DNA of 64,000 nt, from NCBI GenBank assembly GCA_002077065.1, contig NAJO01000003.1, positions 1,302,001-1,366,000 of the forward strand, in the 5' to 3' direction. Under the pieces are notes generated by a model. It did not search any database. It was not told the origin of the DNA and saw nothing but the letters and a program-made list of their open reading frames with translations. The stretch's first letter is position 1; each line of letters begins with the position of its first letter. A program made the position numbers and the translations under genes. The stretch comes from Cryoendolithus antarcticus (taxonomy: Eukaryota; Ascomycota; Dothideomycetes; Cladosporiales; Cladosporiaceae). Positions 33,633 to 44,800 of the stretch are shown piece after piece.

Positions 33633-35902
33633 ATGGCCTTGAGAGACACGCCCGAACCTAGTGAGAGTGCCTCGCACCGTCGAGAGCGAGCTGCAATAGC
33701 AGCGCAGGCTTGCCAGACATGCCGCAATCGGTGGGTGACCACATGAAAATGCCGTGTACATGACATGCCGAATCTGACATTACCATCACAGCAAGAGCAA
33801 GTGCGACGAACAAAGACCGAAATGTAAGTGTATCTGCGGTCTGAACGTTAAAATTCACTAGGACTGACAACCGTGTAGGCGGCCTGTGCCGACGACTGAA
33901 CGTCGAGTGCTCGTATCGCGAGCCAATGCCTACGAAGTACGTGCAATACCACGACTCGCAATGTTGACCCAGATCCAAGCAGCGACGGGTATTGACCTTG
34001 GCCGCCAGGAAAGACAAGACGATGGTGCACATCCTCGACACGCTTACCCGCCTTGAGAACAAATTCGACAACATGAGCATTTCCAATGCCGCGAATAGCT
34101 CTTCGGGGTCTGACTTTGTTTCGGGAATGCATCATTCGTCTTCGCAGTCTTCTGGAAAGAGGATCCACGAGCGCGAGACTAGTAGCGGGCATGATTTGCC
34201 GACCGAGATACGGCAGTCTTATCAGCACTTGACCGCACCTCACAAGGTGATCCTCTGGCCGAGCATCTACCTACATCTCATCAACTCGGGCATACACGCC
34301 GCTGCGGACTTGCAGCACATCTTACAGGAAGGCACGCAATGGCTCATCAAGCAAGAGATGATCAAGCATCCGGATCCTCTGCCCTCAGACTCCGGACTGC
34401 CAAGTTACAGGATGGGCGCAGCGGAAGACGGCTATTCGACTCGGACTGCCTTTCCTACGCTGACCATCCAGCTCGTTCATGAGTACACAGATGCCTACTT
34501 CAATACATTCAACGTCCTTTACCCGATGTTGAATCACGATGCCTTCCTCAATGACACAGTCGCTCGGCTTATGCGGGACGGCTATGCCGATGGAGATGCT
34601 GGAGCTGTGTTGGCTTTGATGGTATTCGCCCTGGGGCAGTGCGCCAAGGAAGGCGTCTTCGGCAAACCGATCAGCATCATCGAAGGTGTGCCAAGCGGGT
34701 ATCGTGGCGGCACTGTGGAGCGACCGCCGGGCATTGAGATTTTCAACGAAGCTAGACGACGACTAGGCTTCGTGATGACGCTCTGCTCATTGGAGAACGT
34801 GCAGATCCTGCTCTTGCAGGCCACTTATCTCGAAGCTACCGGTCGTCATCTGGACTTTTGGCGCAGCACTGTCGCGGCTTCGATGGCCTGCCAAGTGCTC
34901 GTGCGGTGCAAGCCTTTAGACTGGGCCACCCAGGAGGGCGACATGATTAAACGAGCGTACTGGGCTTGTATCCTCAGTGAAGACCTGTATCACCTCGATC
35001 TCGACCTCCCGCAGACCGGCATACACACTCTGGAAGACGAGGTGCCGCTGCCTTACTTCCAAGAGTCACAGGACCAGTCCACTGGCGGCAGAGGCTTAGA
35101 CGAGCGTTCCTACTTCCAATACCACTTCCTCGCCATGATCGCGCTGCGCCGCCTCATCACTCGCATCCACAGCACAATCCACGAATGTAAGCCACCTCCC
35201 TCACGTGCCCAGGATCTCTTCCTTCCCAGCGTACTAATAACCCACTCAGCATCAACAACCTCCCCCGAATGCTCCGACGACTACGGCGGCCCCCCTGTCC
35301 CCGTCATAACCGAAATGGCTCGCCAGCTCGACTCCTGGCGCTCCCTCCTCCCCCGCCAACTCCAATGGAACGACTCAGACATGCTCGACTTCCCGCCTCT
35401 GAACCCCCAGAACCGTCGCCCGAACGAGCCGCTCTTCTCGCCGGACCAGGGTCCCGTGCCCATAGGCCACGTACATAACCTGGATATTGTCACCGCGCAG
35501 CTGCGCACGAGATTCTACTATGCGCGCTTCATGATGTTTCGCCCTTTCGTGTACAAAGCGCTGCATTTTCCCGAGCTCATGACGGCTGAGGATGCGAATT
35601 GCTGCGCTTTGGCCATACAATCTGCTTGCTTATGGCCACTCAGCATGGCTCCTCCGAAGAACAAGAAACGCTTGGTCCCGCATCACTTCACGTGGACGCA
35701 GAACTTTATGGGTATCTTGTTGATACTGCGCATGACTAGGGAAGAGGGGGTGCTGAAGGAGATATGTGTGGGGAGGGTGCCGGATGGGGATCTGGAGATG
35801 ACGGCTAGTTTGATGATGGAGTGGATTAGGGATGTGAGGCAGGTTGATGGGATTGCGGAGTGGAGTTGGGGGATTTTGGAGGGGCTGTTTGTCGGGAGTT
35901 GA
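33633..35902 (+). CDS. Zn2Cys6 binuclear-cluster transcription factor with fungal_trans domain
   Basis: Exons 33633-33730, 33792-33823, 33879-33936, 34009-35186 and 35250-35902 give 672 residues. The three small first exons assemble a complete DNA-binding cluster, C27-x2-C30-x6-C37-x6-C44-x2-C47-x6-C54, the exact GAL4-type spacing, followed by a basic linker (TKKDKTMVHILDTLTRLENK) that leads into a coiled coil for dimerisation. The middle region contains a fungal-specific transcription-factor domain (start near TDAYFNTFNVLYPMLNHDAF). For intron 3 I chose the acceptor at 34008 (72-nt intron) because the nearer AG would make a 36-nt intron. The last intron (63 nt, branch TACTAATAAC) contains no stop and keeps frame, so a retained form would still be full length. 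The target genes are unknown; the next gene downstream is a P450, facing it. Confidence 0.85.
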
Positions 35903-36385
35903 TGGTCCGACAGACGCAAGTTGAGTGCCTCGTAGCGGTGACGAAGGAAGGCAAGTGTCGACATACGTCATGGTCTCTCGACTGTGTCAGATCGAGGGAA
36001 CTTGACCGCAGCGCTTGTTTGGACGACGTTACGAGGAGGGGCTGGGCGACTGGTGTGTTGTATTCTTGCACCGAGTCCGCGCATCGTGCACGGGAGGACA
36101 TGCGAGGTGAGAGCAGTGTGGAATATGGCGACGCAGTATGATCTGGGCCTCTGGCAACGACGGCTCAAGCACGAACGAGTCTGAAAGGCATGAATGCTGA
36201 CGAAAAGAGTATGGAAAATGCACAAAATTGGAAGGCGTATGGGCGTGTACGAGGAAACCATCCAGTGCTGGGCTACATCAGCGCTGCCTCAACGGACTTG
36301 CTTTCGCTTTGTCGCGTTATCGACGACGTGGTTTTATGTTTATAGCACCTTCATAATGGCAGAACTACATACCCAGCTTGCCTTC
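35903..36385. other. Intergenic between convergent TF and P450 genes
   Basis: A 483-bp convergent region. No supportable gene and no repeat. Confidence 0.5.
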
Positions 36386-37912
36386 TCAGTCCTTCACGGT
36401 TCCCGTAATCTTGACGCGGATGCCTTTGGATGTGGAGTTCAATAGAGCGATCGCGCAGTCTCCGATGACTTTCACGTCGCGGGCGTAGGTCGTGGAATGC
36501 AGTTCTAGCTCGAAACGGCGGAACAGGGTGGCGAGCGTAAGGTAGAGTTCGGACCACGCGAGGCTTGTGGTATGCGTTAGCGGTAGAAAGACATCTGCCA
36601 CGAGGGGAAAGGAGGGATATCACTCACTTCATGCCCAAACACATCGTTGCACCCGCTCCGAAGGCGTACAAATGCCTCCGCAGCCCCGAATTATTCACCC
36701 ACCGTGCTGGCTCGAAGTATTCCGCTTCCGGGAAAATGTCTTCGTTCATGTTGAGGAGGTAGACGGAACTCATCACCACCGTGCCAGCTGGCATCTTCAC
36801 GCCCTGGCAGTGCAACGCCTCCTGCGTCGCGATCCGTGGCATGCGACCGCTCACACCGTGAGCCAGCCGCAGCCCTTCGTGAAGAATGGCTGTGAGGTAG
36901 GGTAGCTTTTCTAGCTGCGGCAGCGTGATCGGCGAGTCTGGATGAGGCATCACGGTTCTCAACTCTGCGCGGAGGGTAGCGAGGATGGTTGGCTTAGCGA
37001 GGACGTGGAACACTGTCACGGCCAAGGTGCGGCCTGTGGTCTCTGTGCCTGCGCCTATGAAAGCTCCAGCGTCGGCCGCTAAGCGGCGAGCTGTGCATTC
37101 TCCGGCCAAGAGTTCAGGAAGCGGGCAATGTAAGGGTTCAGCTTCATGGCTGTGTTCAGGATGTAAGGGAAGTGGCGACCTAAGGCGCGGATCTTGACAC
37201 CTAGTACCATGCGGGCTACGTCGCTTTGGGCGTAGGAGGGGAGATCGAGTTGGCGCGTGTCAGTGCCGAAGCAGTAGGAGGAGATGATGTCCATTGTGAG
37301 GCCGCTCATGGCGTCTATCAAGTTCACGATCTGGTCTTGGACGTGAGCTTGCTCGAAGCGGGCTACCAGCTTGGCGATCTTCTTCTGCACCAGGGGCTCG
37401 ACGTCTCGCACCGACTTCTTGCTGAAGTACGCGGCTACGGCTTTTCGTCTCCGGGCATGGAGGTCGTGTTCCATGGAATTCAGAATCGCACCTGCGAGGA
37501 CGGTGTCCTTGTCGTAGTGGCTGAACCATGGGTCTCGATTGCGCTTTCTTCGAGGATCTGAAGGGTGGATCTCCTCGTAGAAGGCTGGATCGCTGATATG
37601 GACGTGTATAGGATTTATGCGCACGACTGGGCCGTATTTGGTGTGCAGGTCGCGGATCTTCCAGATGTACTGGTGAGAGTTGGGCCAGATGTCGTAGTAG
37701 AACTCGTACCAGAAGGTTGCTACTGCGAGGCGCGGGCCAGGGATGTGAGAGATTGGGGAGAGGTAGAGGCGGGAGAGCAGGATGTAGGTGTAGAATGTGA
37801 GGAAGAGGGAGAGGAAAATGAGGAGGATGCTGGTGGCATCGATGCCGATGGTGGGGAGAATGCAGGCGAGGGATGCGGCGGAGAGCGAGCCGATTGCGAT
37901 GGGGTAGTCCAT
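36386..37912 (-). pseudogene. Cytochrome P450, probably disrupted by internal deletion and frameshift
   Basis: The start is intact: an N-terminal membrane anchor (about residues 28-50), then the SHIPGPR hinge. Frame 1 continues to a TAG at 37079. About 30 bp earlier a second frame opens and carries the rest: I-helix GAGTETT, K-helix ExxR (EGLR), FEPARW, and the haem loop FGAGATMCLGM. A normal intron (36627-36564, GTGAGT donor) follows the haem Cys and the last exon (36563-36386) encodes LAWSELYLTLATLFRRFELE. Between the end of the first part (NPYIARFLNSW) and RRLAADAGAF the several dozen residues usual in microsomal P450s are absent, and no GT-AG intron joins the two frames. The simplest reading is a deletion plus frameshift in an otherwise fresh-looking gene. 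An assembly error is the alternative. Substrate unknown. Confidence 0.75.
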
Positions 37913-38354
37913 CGCCGCTCTCCAGCGAGTTTTGGAGTAGGCTTACGATGAGAAGATCGGACTTACATGCTGCCTTCGCGGAATGTCTACAGACAATAGC
38001 AAGCTTTTCGGTGACGACAAAGGGGGGAGTGCATCGTGCAGGGGATCACCGAAAGCGCCCCAAACATCTGTACCTTACAGATACTACAATCTGTCGCCAC
38101 TGTACGTATCTATACCTGACAGGCCGAAGGTGGCGCGGGGTGGGATCGAGGGTGTGGAGGTGAGGGAATAAGAGATGTATACGAGTGACGAGATGTCGGC
38201 ACTTGAGTGGCCGACATCTCGACCTTTGACATGCGCTTCATAGACCGGGGGCCATTGCAACCTTCAGCCTCATTCTGTCTCTTGTCCTTCATACCCGATT
38301 CAATGCCTCTGGAGCGAGCCTGAGTCGTCATGGCTTTGCTAGACAGTCCACACA
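37913..38354. promoter_or_regulatory. Divergent promoter region, P450 / PPR gene
   Basis: A 442-bp region between start codons on opposite strands, with no supportable gene or known binding motif. Confidence 0.4.
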
Positions 38355-41300
38355 ATGATTACGTCCTCCCCTGCGCGGCCACGAATCGCCCCCTCGACCG
38401 CAACCCTCAAAGTCCTCTATCAACTCGCATACATCTCCTCCGGCACAGCCCTAGGGGTAGGAGCACTATGCGCCGAAGAGCGACGCCGGCGTACGAAGAT
38501 CGTGCAGAGGATCGCGGATAACGCGCAAAGGATCCGACAGAGTCCGCGCTACTCACGTGGATCGCATTCTGTTGCGGCTGTGAGCGAGGTAGTCGACGAG
38601 GGAGTGTACCCCTGGGGTGGCATTGAGGACTCCAGGAGTGCGCGCGCATATGCAGGGCCGCACTTGCCCAGCGTAGTCGAGAAGGAGTATGGGGAGGTGG
38701 CGGAGAGGAAGGGCAAGGTCAGGTGGACGCCCGCGGGGAGTCAGCCTGGATCCACTGCCGGCGAACAGCTCGGTGGATCGCGAGCGCTGGCAGCACAGAG
38801 TCGAGCCCTACCTCATGCATATGATGCAGGCGAAGCGAGAACGAACGGCAGGCAAAGAGGATCTAATCGGAGACCAGAGCATGAGACCTTCTCAAAGGTC
38901 AAGTTGACGATTCGCGGCGCGGAATACAAAAGACTCTCATTGGATGCAGGTCATCAAATACCGCCGTCTGGAAGTTTCGCCGGGTCTGACCACGGCGGTC
39001 AAGCGTTGCTCAATTCGCCGGGTCAGCCAGAACGAGATCGTAGTTGTGATGATATTGCGAAGCCAAGAGACACGCGGCGAGCTGCTTCGCGCGAGAGCGC
39101 CGACCTGTCGCATGTGAATGCATCGACACAGCTATTGGCTCCTCAGACGCTACCTGGATCTGTCGCTATGGGTCGAACATTCAATGACATCTTCTTAGAT
39201 GTCCCGCAAAACGTGCAACATTTGGCAGATCAGCGGGGTCTTGATGCGAAAATCGTTGCTCTGAGAGCGGAGTGGAAGTCTACACAGAACCTCGATCCTG
39301 TCCGCAGATCGTATGCTGCCATACGAACACAGTCGAGTGCCTCTCGAGGCTCCAACGGCGCCAGAGCACTGGACTTCGCCATGGTCGAAATATATCTCAA
39401 AGCTGGTAGCCAGGGCCTTGCCCTAGAACTACTTGCCCGTTTGAACGCAGCGCCGCGCCAAGGACCAGTCGGAGTCATGTTGATGCTCGCATTTGCCAAG
39501 TCTCGCAAGTGGGCGGCATTTCATAACGCGCTGGAGTTGCTGAACAACAATCCATCGCTCGTTTCCTGGACTGTGTTATCGACAAGGGTTTTCAACCAGG
39601 TCATACACCAGTATGCGACTCATCACAGCGCCACGCAAGTTTCGGACTTCGTCATTCATGCAATGCAGAAGCTTGGCTTTGTCCCCAACGTTACTACATT
39701 CAATATAGTGCTTTCTAAGATTGTAGCGCACAAGGACATTGCATTGACTCAGCACTGGCTACACTTGCGCAAGCAGTACACTCCGAGCCAGAAAGTGGAC
39801 ATTACGAGCTTCGCAGCGAGACTGCTAAGAACGTGGTATTCTGAGTTCCGCCACTCGCACGTCATGGTTATGTGGTATTGTCGGACACTACTTGACCAAG
39901 CGAGGGCTCTTCAGGGTGGGAAATTGCTTGATCTTGTTCTGGAGGCGGTCGGCCGTGACTTGCGGAAGTTGGCAGGAGGGAACGCACCCTGGATGGGCGA
40001 CATCATCCGTCAAAGGTTGGAGATGGTGCAGAGTTCGACAAAGACTGTACCTGTGCCTGGCGTAATACATCACAGGGAGCTTCGCCTTGTGGTGGCACAG
40101 CATCGGTCGCTCCCCGGGGATCCATCAGTCCGGTATATTCCTTATGATCAGGACGGCGGCTCAATGTCAGTGACTCAGCCACTCATCCCGAGGCGGCATA
40201 GCGAGATTCCAGCACTCAAGACGGAAGTAGCAGAGAAAGAGTCGAAGGAAGGCATACCCGCGAGCGACGCTACAGGCGTCACGTATACGCTTGTCGACTG
40301 GTCTGCGCACCCAATCGAAGCCATTAAACCGCCAGAGCCCGACGCTCCTCCACCGGCTGTCTTCTCGGAACTACGACATGTCTACAGCTCCAACGCGCAA
40401 GCCGCACACAACCCTGAGTCAGCTACAGATGCACAGCAGCCGCGTCGCCTACGCTCCGACCGCGCCATGATGCTCGCCTTCTCTCTCGCCGACTACCAGG
40501 AAGTCATTGACATTTACGAGGCCTCACGCGATGCTGCCGGCCTCCCAATCTCACCCATAGCCCTCGAACAGGCAGTGGAGTCCAGTATCCGTCTTTACGA
40601 CGGCACCTCTCACGCCGAATCCATGCTCGCCTCCGCCCGCACCGCAGGCATGAACACAAGTCTCTGCACCGCCCCCCTCCTAATCCACCAACTCCGCTCC
40701 CACACCCACCCCTCCCGCGCCGCAGCAAACCACATCCGCATCACGACCCTAGCCTACTACGCCGACAACGACGCGCGTGACCTCCAAATCTCCCCGCACC
40801 TCGGCACGGCCGCCGCCCACGCCCTCGTAACCGCCAACTTCCCCAGCTACGCGCTAAATCTCCTCTCCTCGATCTACCACCCAGATACTCTGCACCATCG
40901 CACGTTGGACATCGCGACCATGTCCGTCTGGCTGCTCGCGTACGCTGCGCTGCAGCACGTGCAAGGCATGCAGTGGGTTGTCGACACGGTGCTGCAGCGG
41001 AACATCCAGATCGACATGGCGTTTCTCCGCAATCTCAAACGCGCTAAGCGGCCTACGCATCGCCTCCCCGATGGTAGCAGAGGCTATGGCCGCCAAGATC
41101 CCGCCGTGCAAGCCCGTATCGAGTGTTGGCGGGAAGTCTGCCGCGAGCGCCGGGCACGGCAGATGTGGGAGTCGAAAATCTTTGGGCGGAAGCTGGTGCG
41201 GTTACTGGTGAGGGATGTAAATGAGCAGAGTGATGGGCAGATGAGCGATGAGGAGAGGTTTGCTGGGGAACTACGGGTCATTAGGCGGACGGCTCGGAGA

Positions 41301-41459
41301 GCGGAGGGCAGGGCGAGGCGAGGGCAGCCGAGGAAACGGGAGGGGAAGAGTAAGCGGTTGGCTGCGAAGAGGTATCGGAGAGCTAGGGACGAGGAAGGTG
41401 GGGGGCTGAAGGAGGTGGATGGCATGGCTGCGGTGGAGGTTGCGCGAGAAGACAGGTGA
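38355..41459 (+). CDS. Pentatricopeptide-repeat (PPR) protein, probably mitochondrial
   Basis: PPR proteins bind organellar RNA and control its stability, processing or translation. This intronless frame encodes 1034 residues from the ATG at 38355. The N-terminus has few acidic and several basic/hydroxyl residues with a helical stretch (LKVLYQLAYISSGTALGVG) followed by an Arg-rich patch (EERRRRTKI), consistent with mitochondrial import. After a disordered region to about residue 270, helical repeats appear. The clearest PPR-like unit is around residue 440 (MQKLGFVPNVTTFNIVLSKI), with flanking helix pairs. The C-terminus is strongly basic (RRTARRAEGRARRGQPRKRE, then KRLAAKRYRRAR), which suggests RNA or ribosome contact. 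A specific orthologue was not identified. Repeat number needs a profile search. Confidence 0.72.
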   Translation: MITSSPARPRIAPSTATLKVLYQLAYISSGTALGVGALCAEERRRRTKIVQRIADNAQRIRQSPRYSRGSHSVAAVSEVVDEGVYPWGGIEDSRSARAYAGPHLPSVVEKEYGEVAERKGKVRWTPAGSQPGSTAGEQLGGSRALAAQSRALPHAYDAGEARTNGRQRGSNRRPEHETFSKVKLTIRGAEYKRLSLDAGHQIPPSGSFAGSDHGGQALLNSPGQPERDRSCDDIAKPRDTRRAASRESADLSHVNASTQLLAPQTLPGSVAMGRTFNDIFLDVPQNVQHLADQRGLDAKIVALRAEWKSTQNLDPVRRSYAAIRTQSSASRGSNGARALDFAMVEIYLKAGSQGLALELLARLNAAPRQGPVGVMLMLAFAKSRKWAAFHNALELLNNNPSLVSWTVLSTRVFNQVIHQYATHHSATQVSDFVIHAMQKLGFVPNVTTFNIVLSKIVAHKDIALTQHWLHLRKQYTPSQKVDITSFAARLLRTWYSEFRHSHVMVMWYCRTLLDQARALQGGKLLDLVLEAVGRDLRKLAGGNAPWMGDIIRQRLEMVQSSTKTVPVPGVIHHRELRLVVAQHRSLPGDPSVRYIPYDQDGGSMSVTQPLIPRRHSEIPALKTEVAEKESKEGIPASDATGVTYTLVDWSAHPIEAIKPPEPDAPPPAVFSELRHVYSSNAQAAHNPESATDAQQPRRLRSDRAMMLAFSLADYQEVIDIYEASRDAAGLPISPIALEQAVESSIRLYDGTSHAESMLASARTAGMNTSLCTAPLLIHQLRSHTHPSRAAANHIRITTLAYYADNDARDLQISPHLGTAAAHALVTANFPSYALNLLSSIYHPDTLHHRTLDIATMSVWLLAYAALQHVQGMQWVVDTVLQRNIQIDMAFLRNLKRAKRPTHRLPDGSRGYGRQDPAVQARIECWREVCRERRARQMWESKIFGRKLVRLLVRDVNEQSDGQMSDEERFAGELRVIRRTARRAEGRARRGQPRKREGKSKRLAAKRYRRARDEEGGGLKEVDGMAAVEVAREDR

Positions 41460-41848
41460 TCATAGGTGTGCATACACGGTGTTATAGTGTCTGTTTAGTC
41501 ATAGCAACGAAGTGGAATGTACCTCTACCACTTCTGCGTCGCATTTCAGGACGACAGTGAACAGGTCACAGATGAAACATTGGGAACAACCTCTCCGACG
41601 AATGCTGTACGCTATGCTACTCTAGCCGTATGCTCTGTAAAAGCCTCGACATCGATCGAGGCAAAATGCAACGCCACTAAACACCCCTCATGCTCCCATA
41701 ACTTCATAAAAACGCCACACGACACCATGCCACTCGCGAATGCCCTCGCAGCGAGCGTCCTCCAGATCCGACCAGGCCCGCCGACTCACATGCAGGGTAC
41801 CGATCCGCCTCAGTCGAACATTCACATTCGTCCCGCAAGAACGTCCGC
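41460..41848. other. Intergenic between convergent PPR and deubiquitinase genes
   Basis: A 389-bp region holding both 3' ends. No gene, repeat or RNA signature seen. Confidence 0.5.
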
Positions 41849-44800
41849 CTAGTACGTAAGCTCTGTGTCCAGGACAATCTCATGCACCTCGCCGTCATCA
41901 TCGCTAGCCTGCTCGATGTGCTGCGCGCGTTCGTCACCGCCATCCTGATCGCCAATGACGAATGTCTCCTCCGTGTCGTTCCAGGCCTGCATCTCAGTGT
42001 CCGAGTCTATAGCCTGGTCACTAAGCGCCACAGTCGTCGAGTCCGCGTCGTCGATCATGACATCTTCGTAGCTCTCTAGCGTTGGCACCGCGTCATCACT
42101 GTGGTCCTGAATTCCATCGAAATCCCAGGTACTGTTGTCCTGCGCGCTGTAAGGAAGCATATGCGGCGGCCTCACGGGTCCATAAAATGGCTTTCCTCCC
42201 ACGACACTCAAGCCTGTAGCCTCATCGCCCATACTAATGCCCTCATCCTCATCATCATCCCCCTCACCCATCAGACTCCTCGGCTTCGCTCTCAGCCCTG
42301 CTCCGACTCCCCCAACCCCACTTCCAGCGCTTCGACTCTGCAACGGGCGTTTGAACGCCGCTGTTGCTGTCGTCGCCGCTCCGACTCCTGCTCCGTGATA
42401 TGAGAGCCCCGACGATCCAGGCAGGATTGAGGTAGGATCGCCGAGTTGGCCTTCCCCCGAATCGCTCTCGTAGGCTTCGTCGTTCGCGTTGCCGTCGACT
42501 TTGCTAGGCACGGGGAGCGCAGGAGGAGGGTTGTGGTAGTCCTCCACTAATTTCTGGAGGTAAGGTGGGCCGAGAGGCATGGCGGAGCGACGGCGGTAGA
42601 AGAGGAGGTAGGCAGCTGCGGAGCGGCGAGGAGCGTCGCCGAGTTTCGAGCAGGACGAGTCGTTGTAGTCGTACCATTGGCCGTCGAAGAAATTCTTGGC
42701 TGAGGCGGTGTAGTGGCCGCCGCCGAGGCCGCCGAAGTGGTTGTCCACGGCGAAGAGATCGTAGATGTACTCTTTGCCGTCTTCCTTCTGGCCGATCTTG
42801 TTCGTGAGATCCAAGCCCTCAATGGGGTAGTCGACCATGACGTCCAGCTTATCGCGGAAAGAGCGCGTACCGCCGAAGCGCTTGAGGTGCACGACCACTA
42901 TATCTGGGCAAGTCCAAATGTCAAGTGTCTTGGTGGCTTGACGGAGGTCCTTGCAGCGATTGCAGTACCACGCGTTGTCAGCTGACAGCTTCTCGCGCTT
43001 GCCAGTCTCAGTGAAGCAGTCCTCAAGCGTGATGCCGTTCTTCTGACGGAGCTGACGGAGCCTGCGCTTCTCAGCTGTGGTAGGGTCAGGCACCACGTCC
43101 AGTCCCGTTCCGTTCGAATGGGAAGTGTAGTGACCACGCAACTCACTGTCGTCGTCCTTTGAGCCGCAAAACAGACTGTCGAAGGCCTCAGGATACCAAT
43201 CGAGGACTATCCCTTCACCAAGCTGGATGTAGTAAGGATTCTCGTCGGTCTCGCTTTGGGGCTGGGAAGAGCCGAGAACGCCGTTGGCTGCCTTGCGGAG
43301 GCGCTTCTGGTGCTTCTTTGACAGGCGAGCCTCCTTCCGCTTCGCTTTCCTACTGCCAGCCTTGAACTTGTTCTCCTTGCCACGCCTGCTACCAGGCTTA
43401 GCGTTGACATCGAGAGGATTGTCAGGCAGCTCATCGTCATCGTCAGCATCCTCTACAGCGTTGCTGAGTGATAGCGTCGACTCCTCCGTGGACGGCACAG
43501 CGTTCGCTTCGTCGGCGTTCGCTTCGTCGGCGTCAGCGTCATCATCACTGTCGTCCGCCATGCCGCTATTTGCAGGACTGGAGGCAGCACTTGTGTCATC
43601 GTCGTCTTCGCTTGCGGAGTCTGTTGAAGATAATGTGATCGGCACCTTGACACGGCTGTGCATGCTGCGGACACCCTTGTCCTCGAAACCATTGAGTCCA
43701 ACGCAAAGCATGTTCTCGCTGCCTTTGACGTAGTTCAGAGCAAACAGCTGATTTCGTAGCGCGAGTGATAGACTGTAGGTTGCGTCCATGAAGTTCTTCG
43801 GTGCTTTGCTGGCGGGGAAGTCAAGTCCAGGTGAAGTCGGCGTATTTCCGTTGACAGCATTAGGCTGTGCTTTATCGTCGACCGATATATCGACATACCC
43901 ATCCTCCGAAGGCACAGAGTGGTCACTCACCTGCGCAATCTCATCACTCCCACCCTCGATCTCGCCAGATGCTGCGGTCTTGACCTCTTCATCAGAGGCG
44001 GAGCTGGTCTCAGCCTGGTTCATCTCCTGCAGAATAGGCCGGCTGGTCGTCTCCGCAACCCTGAGTAAGATCTTCTTCAGAACAACATCATAATCCTTTG
44101 CCTCCTCCCGCGTCAACGAGATGTACAGCGGATGCAAGACACTCTTCCAAGAGTCCATTCTACCATCCCTCTTCCGATGAAAGATCGGCACAGCGAAAGT
44201 CTCCGACATCTCACTGGTCGCCATATCCGGCACCGCGAACTCCTTTCTGCCACCATAATTGTTCGAAGTATGGAACGAAGCCGGAGGCGGAATGTTCTTC
44301 GCTACATGGTCAAGCTCGAACACGAAGATGAAGTCAGCTTGCTGGATATTAGCCTCGGCTAGCGACATTCGGTCGTCAAAGTGCTTGTAGAGCTTGCAGT
44401 TGTAGACTTCAACCATCCACATCTTGTCGGCGGTAGCACCAGGATGCTTCAATGCGATGCGCTCCTTGACATCGCGCATGGTCAGGCTCTTCTCGAGATC
44501 CATGTCGTGATTGACAGGCTTGCCGTTGAGCGGGACGAAGGTAAAGGTGTGGTTGAAGGTGTTCTCCATAGGCAACTGCAGCGTAAGAGATGAGAAGGGA
44601 TCGAAAGTCACGCTGACCTTGCTGCAAACTGGACACTCCATGGTGTTCTTGTAGAAGCCGCTGAAGAGGTCCATGCAGATCGAGTCATTGCGGGCATCGT
44701 GGTGCTTCTGGTAGATCTCTCCCAGCTCCTTGATGTACTCGGGGTCGTTGACGCGACTGTCGTCAGAGTCTGGATTCTCGAAGTACGGCTTCTTCTCGAT

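Noticed and set aside
33937..33972. 36-nt intron in the Zn2Cys6 factor gene
   Set aside because: Below the usual minimum for fungal introns; the acceptor at 34008 gives 72 nt, keeps frame and yields the typical TKKDKTMVHIL linker.
34009..37912. Idea that the transcription factor and P450 form an active biosynthetic cluster
   Set aside because: Only two genes, the P450 appears broken, and the flanking genes (coiled-coil protein, PPR) are not biosynthetic.
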